40,724 bases of DNA from positions 22,603 to 63,326 of the forward strand of contig UZAN01041137.1 of assembly GCA_900618425.1 (NCBI GenBank), given 5' to 3'. The stretch comes from Echinostoma caproni (lineage: Eukaryota; Platyhelminthes; Trematoda; Plagiorchiida; Echinostomatidae). The notes below the pieces were generated by a model. That model did not search any database. It was not told the origin of the DNA and saw nothing but the letters and a program-made list of their open reading frames with translations. Shown in pieces: positions 12,058 through 22,973 of the stretch (position 1 is the first letter of the stretch; every line of letters starts with the position of its first letter). Made by a program: the position numbers and the translations under genes.

Positions 12058-12075
12058 CTTTGACTTTGACTTTGA
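12058..12075 (+). repeat. LINE 3' tail, three CTTTGA units
   Basis: Three perfect tandem hexamers follow immediately after the AATAAAA of the LINE 3' end, marking the 3' boundary of the insertion. Confidence 0.85.
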
Positions 12076-12145
12076 TCTAAATTTCCTGGTTGGGTAAGCT
12101 GCCAATCAAAGCGCTGTCATATAACACACAAATGGGGAAAGTCAG

Positions 12146-12240
12146 GCGGTGGTGGTGGGATTCGAACATTCGTCCTCCGGAGTGATAATTTGGTGACGTG
12201 AACACCGGGCCACCACCGTCCGTGGTCAACCGGGCTGTTG
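12146..12240 (-). mobile_element. tRNA-like SINE or tRNA-derived pseudogene
   Basis: On the minus strand a box A-like TGGCCCGGTG is followed 44 nt later by a box B-like GTTCGAATCCC, the spacing of Pol III type-2 promoters. The arms GGTGGTG and CACCACC that bracket it are perfectly complementary over 7 bp like an acceptor stem, but the T-stem is broken, so it is not a functional tRNA. A GTTGACCACGG segment just upstream resembles the GTTGACCGTG head of the SINE at 37.8 kb, and the box A letters also align, so it may be a distant relative. No hammerhead follows box B here. Confidence 0.45.
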
Positions 12241-15200
12241 AGCACTAAACTTCCAGTACAAAAATTATGGGGTTCCTCCTTCGCCGTTGTTACCTTAAAT
12301 GAAAGCAACGATTTCTTTGTTTTTTAAACATATACGCACATAGGCTTTGAGAAGAAGTATCACACTGGGTAGAACCCAAGAGCGGTGTACAAAACTGTCG
12401 AAATGGAGTTTTTTTCATTGGTCAGAGACAGAAAATGCAGTGCTACCTTTTATGCTGCCTTTATCCGAACACCATGGGTTGTACACCTGGAGAAAGAGAT
12501 GACCGTTCGTGTAACGGATGACTATAACCAATTACTGAAAGTCAACCAATGCGCTAATCTGTTCATTATGGCACATATTTGCCTTTGAATGTAAAAACTC
12601 AAACACTAACGTGGTTTGTCATCTAGAAGACATAGGTGATTAATGATATTTGTACTTCTATTCTGAACGAATATCTACAGCTTGAACCACAATTGAAACT
12701 TTTGTAATATCCCTTCATTCGTCCGTAAGACTTCTAGTTTGTCAGTAATCATCGATTTTAATGTTACTAAAGGGTACTTTTTATGAAAATTTTCAAACGT
12801 TGCTTCAAGCAAATGCGTTGTTTTAATTATCATCATCATTGTGTCAAACCTGTAGCATTTTATTGGCGGGGAGAGAATTACTTTCTAACCCACAAAACAC
12901 CTAATCGTAATTGAATCATCTGTCGATTGAAAACCACCTAACCTATTCCATCGTAAGGCATAACCGTGCATCCGGTTCTCCCCCGTGCTGCCTCAAGATT
13001 GTAATGAGTGTCACGGAGATTTAACAGACAGCTTTTTCCAATCACAATTTGCATTATCTCAATGAGTTTGCATATTCACAAGTTAAAAACAACAATACAG
13101 CAATACGTTTTGTTTTTGTGGATTGCAATCCGATCGGAATCCAATCAGTAAATATGGATCTCCAGTGATTTTCGCTTAGTTCCCCGGGGAAACAATATGC
13201 ATATACAATGCCCTTAAGTCAATCCTCATTGCCTCGAAAGAGAAAAACAATCTAAAACCTAATCAGATGATTTGGTTTCGAGTAGTTCTTTGTTGCACCC
13301 TTTCTGTTGTAGATGTACAAGAGCATCACACATATAACAAGAGAGGAATGCAGCTGGTTTAAATATTTCCAGAACAGTTCCCCTTAGCTTGCTCATACGC
13401 CATTCTCGTTGTAATGAATTCCTTCTCAGAGGTCTCTAATACAAATTGTGTAGTTTTTGGTGTAAATATACCAGTCATTTGCGGTTTGATGCGGGGATGA
13501 ACCTAAGAGGGACATTTTCTGACACAACTAGAAGTGCCTTGCAATAAAATAACTTATTTAAATGTACTGGAGATCGCAACCATTTAGTAACGACCACCCC
13601 CGGCTCTCGCCTAGACAACCTGACAAGAAACTACGCTTCTTGTGAAAAGTCGTTAAGTTCCGATCACAGTTATTGTGCATTTCTTGGTATGGAAATTGTG
13701 TTTGGTGTAAGAAACGTGAGGATTGAAATTCAACACTATAACCCCACATGCAAGGCATATTTTATACAATAAGTAGTTCACAAGCGTTGAATGTGATTAC
13801 AATCAAACCAGTCATATTGCAGAGGGTTGGCAATCAGATCACTAATTTCAACACTCATCAAATGATTAAAATTTGCAGGTCTTCCTGTACATGGCATTCT
13901 ACGAGCCTTTGACGTGAGCTCGTTGCGCGAATACAATCCAACTCATTTCAGCGATATTTTGTTCTGTGTTGTGAATTACTTCAAATGTGGTCATTTCCGC
14001 ATGCGTGGGTGAAATGTTTAGCGCAATTGTAATCCGATAACCATATGATCACAGATTTTATCTATCTGATAGCAATGTGCGTTTTCACTTGAATCGGTCG
14101 GATATTGCTCATTGCTTACTCTCAAGGGGGACCTGCAGTTGAAAAATCATAACGACGCATTTGGGTAAATAATGCATTGCGCTTTGGTATCTAATCATTT
14201 CGCTTGATCTAATGATTTGCAATAAAGCAGTAAAAATTTTATGCTCAACTAGCAAATGGATCATAGCGACCAGTCTGTTTCTTGCAAATGGTTTCTATTC
14301 CATTTTTATTCACCAGTCATCCTATTTTATTTTCTAGCATAATCCCTAATTCGTATACGTATTTCTGCACTCAGGAAACAACGGAAATGATATTCGCTCT
14401 TGTTAAAGGTCTTGAATGATAGAAGTCAATGAATACAGTCAAGATTCGAAGTCCAGTTAACTGCCATATATATATATATATTTGTGGGTCAAAATAGTGT
14501 TACTTGGCACCTAAACAGGCCGACCAAAATTATTAATCCGCAGTATATTCGAGTGTCACTCTCAACGATAAGAAGTCTGTCCATATGACCCGATAGAAAT
14601 TAAAAGTGACACGTTCAACTCTCTCTTTCTGTTTTCTTTTATCGGAATCTATGCATGGAATTGTGTCTTTATATTCATTCTTGAAGCCGTTCAATTTTAA
14701 GTGAACATCAACATCCCATTAGCCAGAACAGAAATTCTGCAATTCCTAGATTTATCGTTCACTTTTTAATCCCTATTTGAGATGGAATATACACCAACAC
14801 GTGGGGAACAGTAAGGCAGAAAGCTCCCAAGTGCTGAAGATCTGTAGGTAACTTGCGGATACCATCAACTTAGGCCACGGCAACCGAAACACATCCACGT
14901 GTAGACATCCCCATGCGCGTACCAGATTGTGATGCAGCTGCGGATGCTGAAATGCGGATATTTGCGGTAGTCGGTCTCTGTTTGTATGTTAATTTGTGCA
15001 CCAAGCAAATTTATCCAGAGAAGAGAATGAGGGATGTAACACTACGGGCTTTCGTTGTTCTTTCGACAGAGACAACTAGAATAAGGTATTAATCCTTTGA
15101 CCCGCTTCGGACGATTACAACGATATCATGTTTTCTGCGTGCCTATTCTCTTATTCACAGCCGCAATCCCATTTTGAGTAACCATAAGGAGATATCAGCA

Positions 15201-15897
15201 AACGTTCTACTGAAAATATTATTGAAAGGGATATTTAGGGAATTGTCCCAACGAAGCATTGTGAGGAGGGAAATATTTTTGGTGAAAATAAACTCACAAG
15301 AGTTGAACAAAGTTCATGTACTCTAATGAGGTGCTCATCTCCACAATCACAGATGCACAGCTGACGAGTGTTAAGTTGATCCATGATATCTGTATAATAA
15401 GGACAATCTCGGAAACCGCGACCAGCACGCAAGGTGACGAAACGTCACGAACTCAGATTGCATTTTTTTTTCTTCGTCACTCTACGTTCGCATACACAGC
15501 GCGATTACTGAGACCATTCACCGGTGTGATAAAAAGCAGTTCTACTTGGTCATATGATGTCCCATGATGCAACTGAATCCAAAGAAATATTTGAATGGAA
15601 TTTTTACACCCGAAATCCGAAAGTGCTGTTCACTAATTTGATGTGTAGACATGATTAAATGATTAAATACTACTACTAGATAATTGAGTATTTTATCTCA
15701 GTAGGAAGATTGAAACTCGTTGCTCAAACTTACAATGTTGTTTAAGTTAAGATATCCTATTTTCTATGGGACTAAGCGACCAAAAACGGGAATGCAAAAT
15801 TAGGCACTGTAACTGTTTAACGCAGATGAACCAGTGGGTTGAAACTAAAAACTTTAGCAACGTAGCTTTTTGGTTTATGATATGTGCCAATTTTCAG
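12241..15897. other. unassigned non-coding DNA
   Basis: No gene was recognised. Contains an AT microsatellite (14466-14481) and a moderately GC-richer patch at about 14800-14980 without recognisable motifs. Confidence 0.45.
14466..14481. repeat. AT dinucleotide microsatellite
   Basis: Eight perfect AT units. Confidence 0.9.
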
Positions 15898-16217
15898 TGC
15901 ATAATCACTGTGTAACTGTTGTCCCTACCCGTTTGATTGATGTATTCAAGCAGTTTTCAACCTCATTTCTTTTGGGAAGCGCAGCATGCCTTAGCAGCCT
16001 GAAGTCCACTGAAAACACCGTATACCCATTTTGCGTAAAATATTCCCTACACATCGAAGACAAAGTCCTCGGTAGACATTCTGTTGCCGCTGTTCCTTCA
16101 ACAGAAGATGATGGTCTCCGTTACTTTGGGAATGAATTGCGAGCTACTAAATGGAATACAGGGTCCATTCGATGTTCCCTTTCTGAAAATGGATCGATTC
16201 GCGAGAACAGGAGTTGA
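15898..16217 (+). CDS. putative exon, unidentified (low confidence)
   Basis: A TTTTCAG acceptor-like site ends at 15897. From there one frame is open for about 106 codons to a stop at 16217. The peptide has a mixed, protein-like composition: an early cysteine-containing segment (NHCVTVVPTRLIDVFKQF), then a charged stretch with GRHSVAAVPSTEDDGLRYFG, ending Arg-Ser. No domain was recognised and no second exon can be anchored. A frame this long is expected a few times by chance in the window. Confidence 0.2.
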
Positions 16218-19200
16218 AAATGCATCTCTATATGTCTCTATATGTGTTAGTGTCTGATGATTAGAAGCTTATCGATGATTTGGTACATTGATAGTGTCAG
16301 CACGTGTCCCAAACAGGACGTAGGCTTTTTTTGCCACCAACTGAGATGAGATAATCTTATAGGACTATTGAGTAAACCCTTTCCAACTTGGACCTCTATT
16401 GCTAATTGTCTGAACATTCAACGGGAACAGTAGTGACTATATCCCAAAGATAATGGCTCCACTAATTTCGTTCAGGTTTGCGTCACATACACCAGGAATA
16501 TACCACCCCGAGACTGATGGGGAGTTCTCAAACTGATATTATCCGACAGTGCTAGGAGACAAAATGAACACCGTTGATTGCATCTAAGACAGTGCAACAT
16601 TGCACAAATTATACACTCTAATTTAATCATTAACAAACGGAACGCGAGATTGGACGCACAATAGCGTTCTACGGATCTTTCAGTAAGACAGAATTATAAA
16701 ATCGCAGTTCATTTTTCAGCAACATGCCACTATGTAATTGGGTTTAATCTGGTGATTAAGTTTTGTACTCAGAATACTGTTTTATCAATTCAAGGCAAAT
16801 TCTAATTTAAATTTTACATTGTTAACTCCAACGACTATAACCAGAAATTTAAAACTGAATTCTAACCGATATTTTATTAAAAGAACATTTTTATGACCGT
16901 TACACTAGTTTGACAATTTTAAACCTTATATACAACTGTATTAGCCCGTGGAGGAAGTTATCAAACACAAGCTTTGTTCGCTGCAGTATTTTTAATGCCA
17001 CGCGGGGAACCTTCAATAAATTGTATTTGTATGAAGTTTCGTTATGGTGTCTGTTGTCTTCTAAAGTTATAGCACGGTTGTTTTAAGTCACAAATTGCAG
17101 TCCCTTGTGGCGAACTTTACAGGTGTAAACTAACTGAAATCTGTTCTTACCCATTTCTGGAGAACCAAATCCGATTTATCGCTGCTTTCGAAATCCGACC
17201 GGTTTTCACTTGCGTATCATCAGTGAATTTGAGGATCCTAATATTCCCCAACAAATACCCCAACTCAAGCTGATCACATGTTTATGAAGATAAATTGGTG
17301 ATTTTGCACTCAGAAAGAAATGAGAAACTCACTGTAATATATGGTTTATCATCCTTCAGTCACCATTAGGAATTCAATGCTCATATACTTGTGAACAATG
17401 CAAGGCAACTGGATAAGGCATGACTCATCAAAAATAGTCCTTGACTCTCAAGGTATTTCGAAAACCCTTAATAACTATCAGCTCGGTTTGGTGATATTAA
17501 TCAGAGGTCAGAGACATCCAAAGAACCTAAACTGTATTGAGAACGGTTACACGGTGGCTGTGCATTTCAAGTTCAGGAATTGAATGTGTCTCGGAGATCT
17601 GCCGTCTATCTAGTTGCCTCAAATGGCGCAATTGAAACTGGATTAGAGAACGGAGACAAATCTGTGGGGAGGAGGAGGAAGAGTCGATTGAAGCACAAAA
17701 ACGTCTTAACCATTTTCATGGATGAATTTTGTGTTCTTGTCAGGCAAACGGGTTACCCTCGAATGATGACAGTTATCTGAGATCACTGCCCAGATATGTT
17801 TTGAAGCGTAAACAGAACGTTTATTCAATCGGACAGCAATGGCCCTCAAAATGTGTGATGGACGATATCTGGCTTACTTTGATTGCAACCCAATATTAAT
17901 ATAGACATGTTGGAGCGATTAAATAAGAGTAACCTCATGGTCTAGCTACAGAGGCGTTGATTAATCACAGACGACACTGTAACTGTCGTCAGATCTCTTT
18001 GTTGCAATGCCTAGTGTTTGGTGCCCGGTTTACAAGAATGAAAATGTTAATGCCCCACCCCGGACACTATATAAATGTATTTTTACCAATTTATATTGTT
18101 GCTTTCATCAGTTAAATAGTATTCAGACTAACACGAGACTATCGGATAACCGATTCGTCATTTTTGTGAAACTCTTGTTGCTACCTGGTGTCCAGCATGA
18201 TAATCATGGCACTCCTGCTGAGAACAGTTGAAGTTCACTGTGAATTCTAAAGACTAAAGGTGAACCATCATTCCATAATAAAAGGCGTTTATACTTTGAT
18301 GACATTGTGCCAACTATTGATTGGTTTTGAATATTAATAGTATTCATCAAAGTGGGTCTAAAAATAGAGACATGATCAAGGTATGGTCCACCTAGGACAA
18401 AACGATACATATTTACCGAATGAACCGGGTAAAATTTTCGCTTTCCCAAAAGCCATAGCTATCAGAGAATACTTAAAATAATCCCGCACAAGAAAAGTAT
18501 TTTACTGGCATGATACAATAAGGTGACAGTCGTTCGCCCGTTGCATTCAGATATATATCACCATATCTATCTGCGCATTGATTGTAATGGCGCTTACAGT
18601 TTGCCTTCACCAACAAATCCCTTTGTTTACCAATAATCCATGTTGACAATCAGTTTGTCTAGTTTTATTTGTGCCGGGTAGTGCTAAAGTAGTGATAGTA
18701 GTAGTAATATCGGTCAAGACATTTACCATTTGAAAATCGTGAACAATCTACTAAGTTGTGGCAGGTTTCCGTTGACAGTGTTCTGAAAACGCACCGAATA
18801 ATCTTCTCTGCAACTAATACACAATGAACTATGCACAGTACACTAAAGCCTATCCTATATATCCAGGGTGACAAGCACGCGGATCTACTAGTGTGTTTAC
18901 TGCGGTGGTAACTGGCACGGAGTGGATGAAGACAAGAAACAAAACAGAACACCACGGGCAATATCCCGAACTGGAACATCACTAGTATGGACCTGTCCCA
19001 ATTCTCATCGCGTATATTACATCAAAATCTCTGGGCAAATACACTGGGACAAAAACCACACTCAATGTGATTATTAGATAAGAAATCCCTGGAGATTAAT
19101 AAGAAATCAAGGAAGTAGAACATAGCTCCTAAAAACGATTGACTATTGATAAATCTTCAATTCTCTCGATGCTTGCTTGCTTGAGTACAATGTAAATAGA

Positions 19201-20493
19201 ACAAAATATCACGAATTATTATGTAACAGCCCTCTAGTGATCATTTGCATTGTTCATATGGACCGATAATCACTTACCAAATACATTTGTCTGATCCCCG
19301 TGCATGACCTCGCCGGGTCTGATCACGGCAATAAACGCATTTCACATGTTCATACGTTTTCACTTAAATCCATCTTATCTCCCTTAATTATCTCATTAGG
19401 TTTCTTGGATGAGGTCTATCCGAAATTGCTATCCGTTTCAATCAAAACAAGTTTCGACACGTGAGCACAGATTTATTCGGTGCACGTGTGCCTCTCTATT
19501 TTTATCACTTATCGTACACATATATACTGATGTATCAAATTAACTGCAACAAAGTTGATTCACGTTAGTCTTATGTGTGACGCGATCGTGTACCTGTTGT
19601 ATCTGAGACTTGCAAATCTTCTAACATCTGCCTCTCGACTAAGCGTAAACCGTTTGTCTAATATTCTGTCCATCACTTGTGTCAACTCGCTTATTTGTTC
19701 AAGGCTTAACCAACACTTATTACATTCTTGTATGCCTCTATGTATGTGGAAATATTCAAAATAAACAGAAATCAAGAAGATATCAAACAATCACCGGTTC
19801 ATTTTATCGCATCAAAAAAATAAAACACTTCAAAAACGGGACACAAATTGCCCTCACGCTAGCAGGAAAACATTAATAACAATGACAATTATATCTCTTG
19901 GTAAAGTCCACTGTCGGTAAAAATAATAGTTGTATTTGCTTTTTATTCCAAGAACCAACAGAACGTTTCTATTTACTTGATATATTCATATCCGTAATAA
20001 AGGATTATCTGATATCCGCTCACATCTATAAAATAGGGACCTCAAAATCATTCACATATGCTTTAGGGTTATTTCAGCAGACAGCCGCATTCCTCGGGAG
20101 CGTCAGGTAGAAGGTGACGGAACCCAACATTATAAAGTTTCCCAAACATTGCATACATCGGATTTTGTCTTCCTTTTTTATTCTCAACTTTTTGACTTAG
20201 TCATAAACGTTCTAGATATAAACTGAAGTATTTTTGCATAAAAACGTTCAAACGTTCTGTAATGAGTGATCACTGAACTATGGAGTCCTTGCAAACCCAG
20301 AAAGGATTGAATCCGGTCTCAATGCATTGTTATGCTTAGCGAACCTATACTGATGCAGTTTGGTTCTAGGTTTTCTTGTTTGACCGCTATTGTCCTGGTG
20401 ACCTTCAATTTCAATGTCTTTCCTTGCTTGATACACAACATTCAGGTCTCCGTTGCATCTTCACGCATTGAGGTGCATCAGGCTATCACGTGA
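16218..20493. other. unassigned non-coding DNA
   Basis: No gene was recognised. A 7-bp perfect hairpin lies at 17970-17990 (arms GACGACA/TGTCGTC), and a short duplication (CTCTATATGT) near 16224-16243. Frames at 17398-17780 overlap one another in different phases and look like chance. Confidence 0.45.
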
Positions 20494-20783
20494 TCAAGGA
20501 GTACAATATTCATTTTGTGTGTTGTACAGTTGAAATAGAACTTTGTTCACCAGCACAGTTGATATAATAGCAACCCCATTGATTTGCACTATTCCCTCAC
20601 AAAGGATTCGTTCGTGCAACACGGTGTGATGGTATGCATATGTAATTTTTCCATTCAGTCCTGGTTCACTCGATTCAAGCCGCTGAAGTTCAGTAATTTC
20701 TAAAGAACCGAAATTTTGAAAAGGGGTTAGCTGATCTGAAAATGGATAACAGACCGTAGCTTCAGGTTGCTTCATTGGAGTGC
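20494..20783 (-). CDS. putative terminal exon, unidentified (low confidence)
   Basis: On the minus strand GGTTTCTCTCGCAG, a good polypyrimidine-plus-AG acceptor, is followed by an open frame of about 95 codons to a stop at 20494. The composition is even and protein-like, with segments such as FQNFGSLEITELQRLESSE and LHERILCEGIVQINGVAIIS, ending in Thr-Pro. No family was recognised. This is one of the better host-exon candidates in the window because the acceptor is strong and the frame stays open right from it, but the evidence is only sequence texture. Confidence 0.25.
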
Positions 20784-22690
20784 CTGCGAGAGAAACCACT
20801 CGGGTTCGCTGATGAAAAGCCTAGTTAAATCCAAATAGCTTTGATGACCAATTTACATATTCGACAAGTGAAAATGCTCCACCATCAGAACTAAATGAGC
20901 AGACAGTAAGGCAAATTGATCAATTCAGTGTCGAATTAATGTTCCAATTATCAAGTTGCCACCAAACAACGCTTGTTTGAACACAACTAATCCTGAAGCC
21001 ATGAAATTTCGTTCTTTGAGAGGTATTTTGTGCCGTAAGGTTAATTTGAACGAAATAGTTCAGCAACCACTTTGCGAAACCGTTTTTCAAACCTTGATTC
21101 CGGCCTCGCTGTGATCATTGCGAACGAGAAACCATTCTGTGAATCTAGGCGCCAGAGAGAAGGAGCGTGTAGACTGAATTTAATGATGTAGTAATTGCTG
21201 AGCACAACGGTCCTACAAATCAGCAAAAAAGTATTAGAACCCCGGGAAGAAGTACAAATACATGCATACGTGCACCAACGCGGGACCCTGGTTCACAGAC
21301 GGGTATGCTGATTGCGCAAATTATTCTGTCCGAACCATAATGATAATGCTTTTGTTCTGGTATCTGTTGAACATTGTGCTGTTAGGTCTGTCAATATTTC
21401 GTATTACCTATTCCGTGTTTGGTAATTTACTCCGTTTGATTTATTTTGATAAATTGGAGTGTTTTATTAGAGTTTAACACCAAATACATCGACTGAACCG
21501 CATGACATTGTTAATATCGATTGCGGCATTTTGCTTCAACTCATAACTCACTCAACGGTCAGGGGTCAGATGAATCAAACAGATTGAACTATCTCGGCGA
21601 TTGGTTATGCGTCTAAAAAAGCGGAAGCAATAAAAAGGGAACATTAAAGTGTTAGGACATAAGAGGCAACTCAGTAAACCATTAAATCCTATTTAATCCT
21701 CTTCTCAATTCTTTTCTCGTCGCAATCATCAGCACACTTAGAACAGGATCCAAACATCAATAATTTGGTACTGCGATCGTAGTGTCGGTTATAGTAATTT
21801 GTGCAACTCCAGAAACATGTGATACATATCACCCTTCCAACTAGTCCAATCTGTTTTGGGTATCTTGTAAATGAATGCCCATGGTTCAATCATTCAGATG
21901 TAAACTGATGCTCAAATCACAAACACAAAATCATCCTTTTTGAGACTGACACAAATGATGAAAACCAGCCCAAAGTCAGTGCTGCATAGAGTGATTTCTA
22001 TTTCGCGCTTGGTGACCAATATGCAGAGCTGATTAAAATTGCATCGCTCCACTATGTTGCAGCCGGCCGGTTGGGCTACCAATAAAAGTGTTGTTTCTAT
22101 CTCACAATCATCTCTTTCTATTGGCTCAGTAAGTGTAGTGATTGAAAAAGAAGCGAAACCGCTGTCTGGAGAATTCATATTCTATCATCAAAAGCGAAGG
22201 ATTCTTATTTTGTATGGGAACACATTGCCGCATAAGTGAAACGTATTGAGTTTCCGATGCGTCTAGGGGAGCTATTCGGAATCGAAAGGATAAACCTTCA
22301 AAGTTTCATAACCCTGAGAACCACTTGCTGTCACTCAAGCGACATTGTATCGTATGCATTAGTTTGGAGAAAGCGAAGCTACATTCTCACCTCTCGGTGG
22401 GACGTACGCTGGGGATTTATTGTCCGTTCTCTTAGCTAGTTTTGCGGATAACTGAGAATAAATCATTCGATGCTAGTTCATTCTAGAATTCACTTGAATA
22501 ACCACTTAACAGAACAAACATTTCAGCAAAATAATCCACTCTATTATCAGTCCTGAAAATACCTTAGATTTAAATTGATAAAGGAAGCATTGATGGCGAA
22601 TTTTCATCAGAAATGCGTGACAAGTACCGTATTTGTGAACAATACTGATCGATAATGAAGCCCAAAAAGTGTATATTTGTGTTTACTTAC
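20784..22690. other. unassigned non-coding DNA
   Basis: Overlapping open frames on both strands at 21912-22239 look protein-like in either direction, so neither can be preferred. No domain was recognised. Confidence 0.4.
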
Positions 22691-22973
22691 GCGTTCGGCT
22701 TTTTTGTTTGACGGATAGTGGCCGTTACTAAACCAATAATTTCTAGTGAGTCCGAAAATACCCTTATGGCTATTTTAAAAACAGTACCTCTCAGCTGATC
22801 GTCCCGCCAACAATGTGATGCTGATTGGTGCACGCAAAGTATGGTACGTGAGCATTTGCGTGGGCGTTCCTTTATGCGGTGGAGCAAATCGCATCCAGTT
22901 TTCCTATACCGTTGCGGTGTGAACAGCATAGTCGCCACCTTTGTGTGTGCGTGATGGGGATTAGATTCCATCC
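22691..22973 (-). CDS. putative internal exon, unidentified (low confidence)
   Basis: On the minus strand the frame is open from an acceptor-like TTTTGAAG to CCGAACGC, which is followed immediately by GTAAGTAAAC, a consensus donor. The stop that ends the open frame is inside that donor (GTAA), as expected for a real exon. The encoded stretch is basic and cysteine-containing (RYRKTGCDLLHRIKERPRKC) and then hydrophobic (EIIGLVTATI). No similarity was recognised. The acceptor is poor in pyrimidines, which weakens the case. Confidence 0.22.

Larger units (their letters stand above)
10740..12075 (+). mobile_element. 5'-truncated non-LTR retrotransposon (CR1-like) with hexamer tail
   Basis: The element begins inside the reverse transcriptase C-terminal region (about 10760), enters an assembly gap, and emerges in a 3' end that carries AATAAA at 12051-12056 followed by three CTTTGA units. 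A 3' end made of a short tandem repeat instead of poly(A), combined with 5' truncation, is the usual signature of target-primed insertion by CR1/RTE-type LINEs. The sequence after the gap (11919-12000) encodes a short frame ending in a stop, plausibly the end of the ORF2 protein. The true length inside the gap is unknown. A tRNA-like element begins 70 bp further on in opposite orientation. Confidence 0.75.

Noticed and set aside
17190..17225. Minus-strand CTGATGA followed by GTGAAAAC, a hammerhead-like arrangement
   Set aside because: Only a two-base stem II can form and no stem I or cleavage triplet is placed correctly.
17970..17990. 7-bp perfect hairpin GACGACA/TGTCGTC
   Set aside because: Isolated, with no neighbouring gene, repeat copy or terminator-like context; expected by chance at this scale.
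21700..21740. Minus-strand CTGATGATTGCGACGAGAAAA, another hammerhead-like string
   Set aside because: A three-base loop and weak stem II, with no stem I partner upstream.
21912..22239. Protein-like open frames on both strands over the same DNA
   Set aside because: Both directions look equally plausible and neither has a recognised domain, so no call can be made.
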